Assembly (NCBI GenBank): GCA_027075825.1
Contig: JALSZZ010000038.1
Span: 1 to 5,317 of the forward strand
Source of the DNA: Mariprofundaceae bacterium
GTDB lineage: Bacteria; Pseudomonadota; Zetaproteobacteria; Mariprofundales; Mariprofundaceae
Direction of reading: 5' to 3'
Length of the DNA stretch: 5,317 nucleotides
The notes under the pieces are model-generated. The model was not told the origin of the DNA, did not search any database, and saw only the letters and a list, made by a program, of their open reading frames with translations. The translations under genes were made by a program, and so were the position numbers. This document shows, in pieces, positions 1 through 5,317 of this stretch. Position 1 is the first letter of the stretch. Each line of letters opens with the position of its first letter.

Positions 1-323
1 ACGGCAGCCCGCTGTGAATACTCAAGGCAGCTATGGGTGCTTGAAGATGCCAGAGCCGGGGAATACTTTACCGGCTGTTACCAGCAAATGGCAATGCTAC
101 AGGCGGATCACTGTGTTGCGGCCGCACAACTGCCCCGGATGCCTGTTTATACAGGCCATCAACCTTTGCCTGAACTGGATGCGACAGGTAGATACCACGC
201 ACCTGATTATTCACCTGCGCAGGCCATCAGCCGTATCCTGGCTACTGATAGCGGCGAACAAAAAACATACGCCGAGCCGCATTATCTGCAACGTTCACAG
301 GCCGAACGCATGAGGGACGCACA

Positions 324-327
<4 letters not shown>
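1..327 (+). CDS. tsaB: TsaB-like tRNA threonylcarbamoyladenosine (t6A) biosynthesis protein, C-terminal part (5' end outside window)
   Basis: The reading frame is open from the first base and ends in TGA, giving 108 residues with no start inside the window. TsaB is the dimerisation partner of the TsaD transferase, which makes t6A at position 37 of ANN-decoding tRNAs in the cytoplasm. Two features support the call. A segment at residues 16-27 (DARAGEYFTGCY) matches the DARMGEVYWxxY block in the second half of TsaB. The C-terminal tail around residues 91-96 (AEPHYL) matches the family's near-terminal AEPxYLR. A stretch starting APDYSPAQAIS before it fits the helix preceding that tail. About 110 N-terminal residues, including the first ASKH-fold lobe, are missing because of the window edge, not because of a lesion. 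The stop overlaps the next start (ATGA), so the two are probably co-translated. The call rests on remembered family motifs; the central part is divergent. Confidence 0.72.
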
Positions 328-1141
<814 letters not shown>

Positions 1142-1143
1142 CG

Positions 1144-1749
1144 GTGGTAAGATCGTCCGTATGCCTGTTGCTATGGCTGCTCATGAACAATATTAATGCA
1201 CACGCTGCCGAGGTGCGCACGGCGGTGTTTGCCGGCGGCTGCTTCTGGTGCATGCAACCACCGTTTGATCAGGCTGAGGGCGTGTTGCACACCGAAGTCG
1301 GTTACACCGGCGGCAGTTTGCCTCATCCGACGTATGCACAAGTTAGCCGGGGGAATACAGGCCACCTTGAGGCCATCCGTATCTTCTACGATGCGCAACG
1401 CACCAGCTATGCCGCCTTGCTGGATATCTTCTGGCACAATATCGACCCGACCCAGAGTGATGGCCAGTTTGCCGACCGGGGACCGCAGTATCATACCGCT
1501 GTTTTCTTCGCTGATGACGCAGAAAGAAAAATCGCAGAAGCATCGCGGCAGCGCATTCAACAGCGTTTTAAGCGTCCTGTAGTGGTTGCTTTACGGCCAC
1601 TGCGTAATTTTTACCCTGCCGAAGACTGGCATCAGTCGTATTATCAGAAACAACCGCTACGCTATCAGCAATACAAACGCGGCTCAGGACGACAGGATTA
1701 TATTGAGCAAACATGGCGCGAGGAGTCCAATGAAGCAAAACATCGGTGA
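1144..1749 (+). CDS. msrA: Peptide methionine-S-sulfoxide reductase MsrA, probably exported
   Basis: A 201-residue enzyme that reduces methionine-S-sulfoxide in damaged proteins. The active site GCFWC is at 32-36, with catalytic Cys33. Other family blocks are GYTGG (53-57), GHLEAI (73-78, Glu75), DPTQSDGQFADRGPQYHTA (101-119) and the YPAEDWHQSYY segment (157-167). A GTG start 2 nt after the PII stop gives an N-terminal signal peptide: Arg3, a hydrophobic core (VCLLLWLL, 6-13) and an AHA-A cleavage site near residue 21-22. This points to the periplasm. The in-frame ATG at 1183 would remove most of the signal and give a cytoplasmic form. Neither start has a clear Shine-Dalgarno, so the gene may rely on coupling to glnB. 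Unusually, the C-terminal recycling cysteine expected in a CGR motif is Ser181 (SGR), and the GQFCDRG cysteine of related enzymes is Ala. Only Cys33 and Cys36 remain in the mature protein. No msrB is in view. Confidence 0.93.
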   Translation: MVRSSVCLLLWLLMNNINAHAAEVRTAVFAGGCFWCMQPPFDQAEGVLHTEVGYTGGSLPHPTYAQVSRGNTGHLEAIRIFYDAQRTSYAALLDIFWHNIDPTQSDGQFADRGPQYHTAVFFADDAERKIAEASRQRIQQRFKRPVVVALRPLRNFYPAEDWHQSYYQKQPLRYQQYKRGSGRQDYIEQTWREESNEAKHR

Positions 1750-2119
1750 TTATCTTCTTTCCTGCTGTGAGCAACATGGATTTCTTGGCATTACGGTAGC
1801 AGATAGTCACGGCATGATGCTGGCGCATGAGGGGAAAGATATGGGCGATGCCTTTATCGCACACCTTCCCGGCTGGCTGGAAGCTGGCGACAAGGTGTGC
1901 AAAATGGGCGGCCTTGGTGGCGCCATGTGCTCGTGTGTATTGCCAACCGACCGTTCATCATTGATGCTGGCCTGGCAATACGAACGGGCCAATGGCGAAA
2001 AACTGTTTTTTGCTGTACTCAGCAAATCATTACCACCACGTCTGGGCGAAGCGCTTGAAACCATCGCCAAAACCACCTGCCTTTATGTTGATCAGGCAAC
2101 CACTGTCAGTCACGGTTAA
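1730..2119 (+). CDS. Protein of unknown function, cysteine-rich, possibly Roadblock/LC7-like
   Basis: I do not recognise this 129-residue protein. The ATG at 1730 is preceded by AGGAG (1721-1725) at 4 nt and overlaps the end of msrA by 20 nt. The frame stays open further upstream to about 1586, but that part lies wholly inside msrA and is unlikely to be coded. There is no signal peptide or membrane segment, so it should be cytoplasmic. The apparent order of secondary structure is an N-terminal helix (1-15), two strands with a DSHG turn (19-32), a helix (39-50), strands near 63-71, 77-85 and 91-98, then a helix (103-115). That order resembles the Roadblock/LC7 fold of MglB-like regulators, but this is inference from pattern alone. 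Six cysteines (12, 13, 57, 67, 69, 117) are many for this length, and a glycine-rich KMGGLGGAMCSC stretch spans 58-69. Position suggests co-transcription with msrA and glnB. Confidence 0.8.
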   Translation: MKQNIGDYLLSCCEQHGFLGITVADSHGMMLAHEGKDMGDAFIAHLPGWLEAGDKVCKMGGLGGAMCSCVLPTDRSSLMLAWQYERANGEKLFFAVLSKSLPPRLGEALETIAKTTCLYVDQATTVSHG

Positions 2120-2143
2120 ATGGCAACCCTCCTCACAAATTCC

Positions 2144-2171
2144 TTGACAAAACAACTACTTTATCTACGCT
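2144..2171 (+). promoter_or_regulatory. Candidate sigma-70 promoter for ihfA
   Basis: A perfect -35 box TTGACA (2144-2149) is followed after 16 bp by TACGCT (2166-2171), which keeps the important first, second and last bases of the -10 consensus. It lies about 87 nt upstream of the ihfA start, in the only sizeable gap between the first gene run and ihfA. A start site near 2178 would give a leader of about 80 nt. The -10 box is weak, so the exact pairing is uncertain. Confidence 0.45.
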
Positions 2172-2222
2172 TGCCTGCTGTTCTGACAAGCAGCCACAGA
2201 TAAATAACAGATGCACGCACCT

Positions 2223-2245
2223 TCATTCGTTGTCACCACGAATGA
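2223..2245 (+). promoter_or_regulatory. 8-bp hairpin in the ihfA leader, next to the ribosome binding site
   Basis: TCATTCGT (2223-2230) and ACGAATGA (2238-2245) are exact reverse complements around a 7-nt loop. The right arm ends 3 nt before the ihfA Shine-Dalgarno GGAGGG (2249-2254). There is no U-run, so it is not an intrinsic terminator. It could be an RNA hairpin affecting ihfA translation or a palindromic operator; the sequence does not decide between them. Confidence 0.5.
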
Positions 2246-2257
2246 CCCGGAGGGATC

Positions 2258-2539
2258 ATGACAAAAGCTGATATTGCCGACATCATTCATGAGCGTGTCG
2301 GTCTTTCCAAAAAAGACGCGATGGAATTACTCGAATCCATGCTCGAAGAGATCAAGGCGGAACTGGCCAAAGGCAACGATGTAAAGCTCTCCGGCTTTGG
2401 CCACTTTGCGCTTCGTCAAAAATCCGAGCGCCGCGGCAGAAACCCGAAAACGGGGGAAGAAATCATGATCACCCCGCGCAGAGTCGTCACATTTCGCGCC
2501 AGCCAGTTGCTCAAAAAGCGGCTGCCGGTTGAAGAGTGA
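2258..2539 (+). CDS. ihfA: Integration host factor subunit alpha
   Basis: A 93-residue DNA-bending protein of the HU/IHF family, which pairs with IhfB and sharply kinks DNA at specific sites for recombination, replication and sigma-54 promoters. The family signature lies in the middle: GFGHF (46-50), then the DNA-binding arm [10 protein letters not shown] (60-69) with intercalating Pro63, and the [11 protein letters not shown] end (76-86). Features favouring IHF alpha over HU are [14 protein letters not shown] (42-55) and ITPRRVVTF (71-79). The N terminus is about two residues shorter than in E. coli IhfA and the C terminus also ends early. The start has an excellent GGAGGG ribosome binding site (2249-2254). 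The stop overlaps the MerR-type gene as TGATG, a known partnership. Unlike in many gammaproteobacteria, pheT is not directly upstream; the unknown 129-residue gene is there instead. Confidence 0.95.
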   Translation: MTKADIADIIHERVGLSKKDAMELLESMLEEIKAELAKGNDVKLSGFGHFALRQKSERRGRNPKTGEEIMITPRRVVTFRASQLLKKRLPVEE

Positions 2540-2925
2540 TGAGTGTAACGTCCCGTCTTTCAGAGCATCAGACTGCTCACACACCGGAAATTCCGGATCG
2601 GCTGTTTTTTTCCATTCGCGAAGTCAGCGATATGTGCGGCGTTGAACCCCACGTCCTGCGCTATTGGGAAACAGAGTTTGATCACATCAAGCCGGTCAAA
2701 AAGGGCGGTAACCGTCGCTTTTATCGGCAAAGCGATGTGCATGCTGTATTGCAAATCAAGCACCTGCTCTATGATCAGAAGTTCACCATTCGCGGGGCTA
2801 AAAAACGCCTGCAACAGGGCGAAAGTGAAAAAACACCGGCTGCGGACACGACACCGCGAAACGATGAATTAATCGCGATCAGAAAGGAACTGGAGTTTGT
2901 TCGCGATATTCTTTCTCGTGACTGA
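2539..2925 (+). CDS. Short MerR-family transcriptional regulator (ihfA-linked type)
   Basis: A 128-residue cytoplasmic DNA-binding protein. A MerR-type helix-turn-helix spans about residues 24-44 ([21 protein letters not shown]), followed by the wing [14 protein letters not shown] (54-67) and helices to about 92. A linker rich in Ser, Thr and Pro leads to a short charged helix (109-126) that could be the dimer coiled coil. There is no effector domain, and the only cysteine (33) lies in the recognition region, so it does not look like a metal or redox sensor. It matches the small MerR-like protein commonly encoded next to ihfA and tRNA-Pro in Pseudomonas-type genomes, whose role I do not know. 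ATG 2539 shares one base with the ihfA stop; GTG at 2536 would add one residue. No separate promoter is seen, so it is probably translated from the ihfA message. Confidence 0.9.
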   Translation: MSVTSRLSEHQTAHTPEIPDRLFFSIREVSDMCGVEPHVLRYWETEFDHIKPVKKGGNRRFYRQSDVHAVLQIKHLLYDQKFTIRGAKKRLQQGESEKTPAADTTPRNDELIAIRKELEFVRDILSRD

Positions 2926-2956
2926 CCACATCCCTGACGCGCACATGCCCGAACTG

Positions 2957-2984
2957 TTGCGTTGTTAGCATTCGCCGCTACTAT
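2957..2984 (+). promoter_or_regulatory. Candidate promoter of tRNA-Pro with GC-rich discriminator
   Basis: TTGCGT (2957-2962) and TACTAT (2979-2984) are spaced by 16 bp and match three and four of six consensus bases. The bases after the -10 box (about 2986-2997) are almost all G or C, as in the GC-rich discriminators of stable-RNA promoters under stringent control. A start near 2991 would give a tRNA precursor with a leader of about 37 nt. Confidence 0.5.
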
Positions 2985-2995
2985 TCGCCTCCCGC

Positions 2996-3010
2996 GCAGC
3001 CGCTGGCTGC
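2996..3010 (+). other. Hairpin in the tRNA-Pro leader
   Basis: GCAGCC (2996-3001) and GGCTGC (3005-3010) form a 6-bp all-Watson-Crick stem with a 3-nt loop, 17 nt before the mature tRNA. An alternative register pairs CGCAGC (2995-3000) with GCTGCG (3009-3014). No T-run follows, so it is not a standard intrinsic terminator for the MerR gene. It may structure the precursor 5' leader. Confidence 0.4.
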
Positions 3011-3027
3011 TGCGGTTCCTGGATGTT

Positions 3028-3104
3028 CGGGGCGTAGCGCAGCCTGGTAGCGCACCAGACTGGGGGTCTGGTGGTCGGAGGTTCGAATCCTCTCGTCCCG
3101 ACCA
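3028..3104 (+). tRNA. tRNA-Pro (anticodon GGG)
   Basis: A complete 77-nt cloverleaf. The acceptor stem CGGGGCG (3028-3034) pairs with CGTCCCG (3094-3100) with one G-U. The D stem is GCGC/GCGC (3037-3040, 3050-3053). The anticodon stem CCAGA/TCTGG (3055-3059, 3067-3071) frames a 7-nt loop with anticodon GGG at 3062-3064. The T stem and TTCGAAT loop lie at 3077-3093. The discriminator is A, and CCA is encoded (3102-3104). The unusual C at position 1 is typical of bacterial proline tRNAs, and the D arm closely resembles E. coli tRNA-Pro(GGG). It reads CCC and CCU codons. The position after ihfA and a small MerR gene is conserved in Pseudomonas-type genomes. Confidence 0.98.
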
Positions 3105-3128
3105 CTCCGGTATTCACTCCCCCGAACC

Positions 3129-3791
3129 ATGAACAAATCCGCACGCGAATCCTTCGACAGCTCAGGTAGCTACCGACGCCATGCCATGGTGGAGCAGCAG
3201 CTTCGTGCCAGAGGCATCAGCGATTCACGCGTCCTTCAGACCATGCTTGAAATCCCCCGTCATCTGTTCGTCCCTGAAGCCATGAAAGCACAGGCTTATC
3301 GGGACAGCGCCCTGCCTATCGGTGAAGGCCAGACCATTTCGCAACCGTGGATGGTCGCACGCATGTGTGAACTGCTTCATTTGCAAGGTCATGAGCGCGT
3401 ACTTGAAATCGGCACGGGTTGCGGCTATCATACAGCCATACTCGCCCGCTTGTGCGCACGGGTTTATAGTATCGAACGCATTCGTCATCTGCACCAGCAG
3501 GCACGGCAACATCTGCGTTCCCTGCACATCGGCAACGTGATCCTCCAGTGCGCTGATGGCTGCCATGGCCTGCCTGGCTTTGCCCCTTTTGATGCCATTA
3601 TTGCCACCGCAGGTGGTCACTGCGCACCGGCATGGATCGAGCAGTTGGCAGAAGGCGGCACCCTGCTGATACCGGAAGGTGAAAATGGTATCCACCAACT
3701 GGTCAGCTACCGAAAAAAACAAGGCAAGATCATCAGAAAAACCTATGAAGCATGCAGCTTTGTACCACTTCGCAGTGGCATACAATCATGA
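3129..3791 (+). CDS. pcm: Protein-L-isoaspartate O-methyltransferase
   Basis: A 220-residue repair enzyme that uses S-adenosylmethionine to methylate L-isoaspartyl residues in aged proteins, starting their return to aspartate. The conserved block ALPIGEGQTISQPWMVARM (61-79) contains active-site Ser71. The SAM-binding motif VLEIGTGCGY is at 91-100, and YSIER (113-117) is the acidic strand end that contacts the SAM ribose. FDAIIATAG (154-162) and the C-terminal FVPLRSG (211-217) complete the family pattern. Cys98 replaces the more usual Ser of GTGSGY, a mild change. The protein is about ten residues longer at the N terminus than E. coli Pcm. ATG 3129 has no Shine-Dalgarno, and ATG 3186 (Met20) is an alternative that fits the family start. 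The gene begins 24 nt after the tRNA with no terminator between and overlaps the next gene as ATGA. In many proteobacteria pcm sits beside surE and nlpD-like genes, as the LysM gene here suggests. Confidence 0.94.
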   Translation: MNKSARESFDSSGSYRRHAMVEQQLRARGISDSRVLQTMLEIPRHLFVPEAMKAQAYRDSALPIGEGQTISQPWMVARMCELLHLQGHERVLEIGTGCGYHTAILARLCARVYSIERIRHLHQQARQHLRSLHIGNVILQCADGCHGLPGFAPFDAIIATAGGHCAPAWIEQLAEGGTLLIPEGENGIHQLVSYRKKQGKIIRKTYEACSFVPLRSGIQS

Positions 3792-4438
3792 GCGCCAGTC
3801 CCGACCATGAAACAGTAACGACCACACTGCCAGCCGATGCCATGAGTACCACCAGCGGACTACGCCGCCTTTATCACTGGACACTTGAATGGGCTAACCA
3901 CCCCCAGGCTCAACTGGCATTATTACTGATTGCCATGATCGAAGCCAGCGTTTTTCCCATCCCGCCGGATGTATTGCTGCTGGCGCTGGCGCTTGGACGA
4001 CCTGATCTTTCACTGCGTTTCGCCACACTGGCCACTGCCGGATCGACACTCGGCGCTGTGATCGGCTATGGCATTGGCTGGTTTCTCCTTGCCAGCGTTG
4101 GTATGCCTGTGCTGGAGTTATTTGGTGCCATGGACCAGTTTGAGCATGTGCAACAATTATTCCGGGAATACGGTGTGACGCTGGTATTGATCGCCGGGTT
4201 TTCGCCCATTCCTTTCAAAGTTATCACCATTGCTGCCGGGGCCTTCGGGCTTTCCTTCTGGAGCTTTATCGCAGCAGCTCTGGTCTCTCGCGGCGCACGT
4301 TTTTACCTGGAAGGCGCACTGATGCGCTGGGGTGGCAAGCGCCTTCGCAACTGGATTGAGGTTTATTTTGAATGGATGACTGTTCTCATCGTGCTTCTCG
4401 TGCTGGCTGGCTTTGGTGGTGTATGGTTGCTAAAATAA
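3788..4438 (+). CDS. YqaA-family VTT/DedA-like inner membrane protein
   Basis: A 216-residue integral membrane protein of the SNARE-associated/VTT superfamily, whose DedA members are linked to lipid flipping and envelope homeostasis; the exact role of the YqaA branch is unsettled. Diagnostic blocks are LRRLYHWTLEWANHP (25-39), a first hydrophobic helix with EASVFPIPPDVLL (52-64), a glycine-rich second helix with GYGIGW (93-98), the re-entrant motif AGFSPIPFKVITIAAG (136-151), then SRGARF (167-172) and a last helix at about 196-213. The conserved Glu52 and the two PIP motifs are intact. The ATG at 3788 overlaps the pcm stop as ATGA. ATG 3842 (Met19) would trim the polar, threonine-rich N terminus and fits the usual family length of about 195, so the first 18 residues are uncertain. 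Neither start has a clear ribosome binding site, consistent with coupling to pcm. Confidence 0.9.
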   Translation: MSASPDHETVTTTLPADAMSTTSGLRRLYHWTLEWANHPQAQLALLLIAMIEASVFPIPPDVLLLALALGRPDLSLRFATLATAGSTLGAVIGYGIGWFLLASVGMPVLELFGAMDQFEHVQQLFREYGVTLVLIAGFSPIPFKVITIAAGAFGLSFWSFIAAALVSRGARFYLEGALMRWGGKRLRNWIEVYFEWMTVLIVLLVLAGFGGVWLLK

Positions 4439-5317
4439 TCCTGCCGTTCCTGTTGTTGATCAGCCTGCCCGCTTTGCCTGTAGCTCAGGCTGAGGATATT
4501 CCACGCACCACGCACCCTTACCGGGGCAGCAATATTGCACCACCTGCCCCCGCAGCCTCACCCTCTCGCCATCGCTTGCGTGATGATTACCGCGTCCGCT
4601 CAGGCGACAGCCTTGAACGCATTGCCCACCGCCAGCGTCTGCCCGTTGCACAATTAATTGCCAATAACCATCTGCGTCCCCCCTACATTCTGCAACCGGG
4701 GCAATACCTGTGCCTGCGCCACTGTGAATATCTGCAACCGGCAGTAAAAAAACAACCATCGCATCGCTATTACCGCGTCCGCCCCGGTGATTCTGTCGAG
4801 CGCATCGCCAAACGCCTTGGTATCAAATCGTCTTTGATTATCCGTCGCAACAAGCTTCATCCACCCTACACCCTGCATCCCGGCCAGCGTCTTTGCGTTG
4901 ATCGCCGATATAGCTGTAGCCACAACAAACATCAGAAAGCAGACACAGCGAAAGAAAGTTATATCGTCAAAACTGGCGACAACCTGCGTCGCATCGCCGC
5001 CCGACATGGACTGAATTACAAAGACATTGCAAGCTGGAACAATATTCAGCCGCCCTATATTATCCACGTCGGTCAGCAACTTTATTTTCATCAGAAAACA
5101 CGAAAACAGTCACCGGCTGAAGGCTCGGTCAAACAGCCAAATCGCCGCTATCGGGTAAGAAAGTACGAAACCCTGGACTACCTTGCCAATCGCTTTGAGA
5201 TGCCGGAAAAGCGACTGATTGAGCTGAATCACCTGAAGAAGCCCTACAAGCTGAAACCCGGCCAGATACTCTGCCTGGATAATCCGGCTCCATGCCTAAG
5301 TCAGGTTCATATTGCAG
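4423..5317 (+). CDS. Exported protein with four LysM domains, 3' end outside window (possible NlpD-like M23 protein)
   Basis: The frame starts at ATG 4423, overlaps the YqaA-type gene by 16 nt and is still open at the window end after 298 codons. A signal peptide is clear: Lys4, a hydrophobic core (5-21) and cleavage after AQA (21-23). There is no lipobox. A low-complexity Pro/Ala linker (40-47) precedes four LysM modules at about 56-99, 117-160, 180-222 and 243-286, each starting Y-x-V and ending in a PY-(I/T/K)-(I/L)...GQ block. LysM binds peptidoglycan GlcNAc chains, so the protein should sit in the periplasm on the cell wall. Modules 1, 2 and 4 end with a cysteine pair (97/101, 158/165, 284/291); module 3 does not. 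The gene order pcm-YqaA-LysM is typical of genes for NlpD-like M23 metallopeptidases or their inactive activators, but no peptidase motif is reached here, so enzyme activity is only an expectation. Confidence 0.88.
   Translation, partial: MVAKIILPFLLLISLPALPVAQAEDIPRTTHPYRGSNIAPPAPAASPSRHRLRDDYRVRSGDSLERIAHRQRLPVAQLIANNHLRPPYILQPGQYLCLRHCEYLQPAVKKQPSHRYYRVRPGDSVERIAKRLGIKSSLIIRRNKLHPPYTLHPGQRLCVDRRYSCSHNKHQKADTAKESYIVKTGDNLRRIAARHGLNYKDIASWNNIQPPYIIHVGQQLYFHQKTRKQSPAEGSVKQPNRRYRVRKYETLDYLANRFEMPEKRLIELNHLKKPYKLKPGQILCLDNPAPCLSQVHIA
4588..5281 (+). repeat. Four tandem LysM coding repeats with a period of about 61-63 codons
   Basis: The module starts (Y-R-V, Y-R-V, Y-I-V, Y-R-V) fall at residues 56, 117, 180 and 243, that is bases 4588, 4771, 4960 and 5149, a near-constant period. 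Protein similarity is obvious, but at DNA level only short stretches are identical. The longest I saw is 14 nt, shared between 4586-4599 and 4769-4782. The duplications therefore look old, not a recent or unstable tandem repeat. Confidence 0.8.

Noticed and set aside
14..313. Second + strand frame of 99 codons at the start of the window
   Set aside because: It overlaps the TsaB-like frame, which runs open from base 1 and carries recognisable motifs; the alternative product shows none.
1586..1729. Upstream extension of the unknown 129-residue gene
   Set aside because: The extension lies entirely inside msrA, and the ATG at 1730 has a strong AGGAG site at proper spacing.
2996..3014. Intrinsic terminator after the MerR gene
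   Set aside because: The stem has no following T-run, and the region sits between a candidate promoter and the tRNA, so a leader hairpin fits better.
3225..3785. Minus-strand open frame of 186 codons opposite pcm
   Set aside because: The + strand carries all Pcm motifs over the same bases, and the antisense product has no family features or plausible ribosome binding site.
3752..3787. Longer start for the YqaA-type protein inside pcm
   Set aside because: ATG 3788 forms the ATGA overlap seen elsewhere in the window, and the added 12 residues do not resemble the family.
4460..5091. Two minus-strand open frames of 99 and 145 codons opposite the LysM gene
   Set aside because: They lie fully antisense to a clear four-LysM coding frame with a signal peptide and show no recognisable domain; the overlap is a by-product of codon composition.

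Overview
The window comes from a bacterial chromosome, most likely a proteobacterium of the gamma or zeta type. This is an inference. It rests on a true IHF alpha subunit, the gene order ihfA - small MerR regulator - tRNA-Pro(GGG) known from Pseudomonas-like genomes, a CCA-encoding tRNA, and a pcm - YqaA/DedA-type - LysM protein cluster. Base composition looks moderate and even, and codon use looks alike across the genes. All recognised genes are on the + strand and tightly packed. I see no mobile element, CRISPR array, rRNA gene or obvious horizontally acquired island.

Region 1 (1-2119) is a run of overlapping or abutting genes that looks like one operon. It begins with the C-terminal half of a TsaB-like tRNA t6A biosynthesis protein, cut by the window edge. 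A low-molecular-weight protein tyrosine phosphatase follows (ATGA overlap), then a GlnB-type PII signal protein (ATGA overlap), then a probably exported MsrA methionine sulfoxide reductase (2-nt gap). The last gene encodes an unrecognised 129-residue, cysteine-rich protein whose predicted order of helices and strands resembles a Roadblock/LC7 domain. It overlaps msrA by 20 nt and has its own strong ribosome binding site.

Region 2 (2120-3104) starts with a 138-nt gap holding a plausible sigma-70 promoter and an 8-bp hairpin just before the ihfA ribosome binding site. Next come ihfA and a 128-residue MerR-type regulator, translationally coupled by a TGATG overlap. A second gap of about 100 nt carries a promoter with a GC-rich discriminator and a leader hairpin, and leads to tRNA-Pro(GGG).

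Region 3 (3129-5317) begins 24 nt after the tRNA with no visible terminator between. It holds pcm (protein L-isoaspartate methyltransferase), a YqaA-type VTT/DedA-like membrane protein, and an exported LysM protein that stays open to the end of the window. The LysM protein shows four LysM repeats in 298 residues. Its C-terminal part, where an M23 peptidase domain would be expected by analogy with NlpD-like proteins, lies outside the window.

The genes are mostly housekeeping. Protein repair recurs (MsrA for oxidised methionine, Pcm for isoaspartate), alongside nitrogen/energy sensing (PII), chromosome architecture (IHF) and envelope maintenance (YqaA-type, LysM). I find no convincing new multi-gene system. 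The points most worth a second look are the unknown 129-residue protein, the MsrA without its usual C-terminal cysteine, the patterned cysteine pairs in the LysM protein, and the tRNA-pcm junction.
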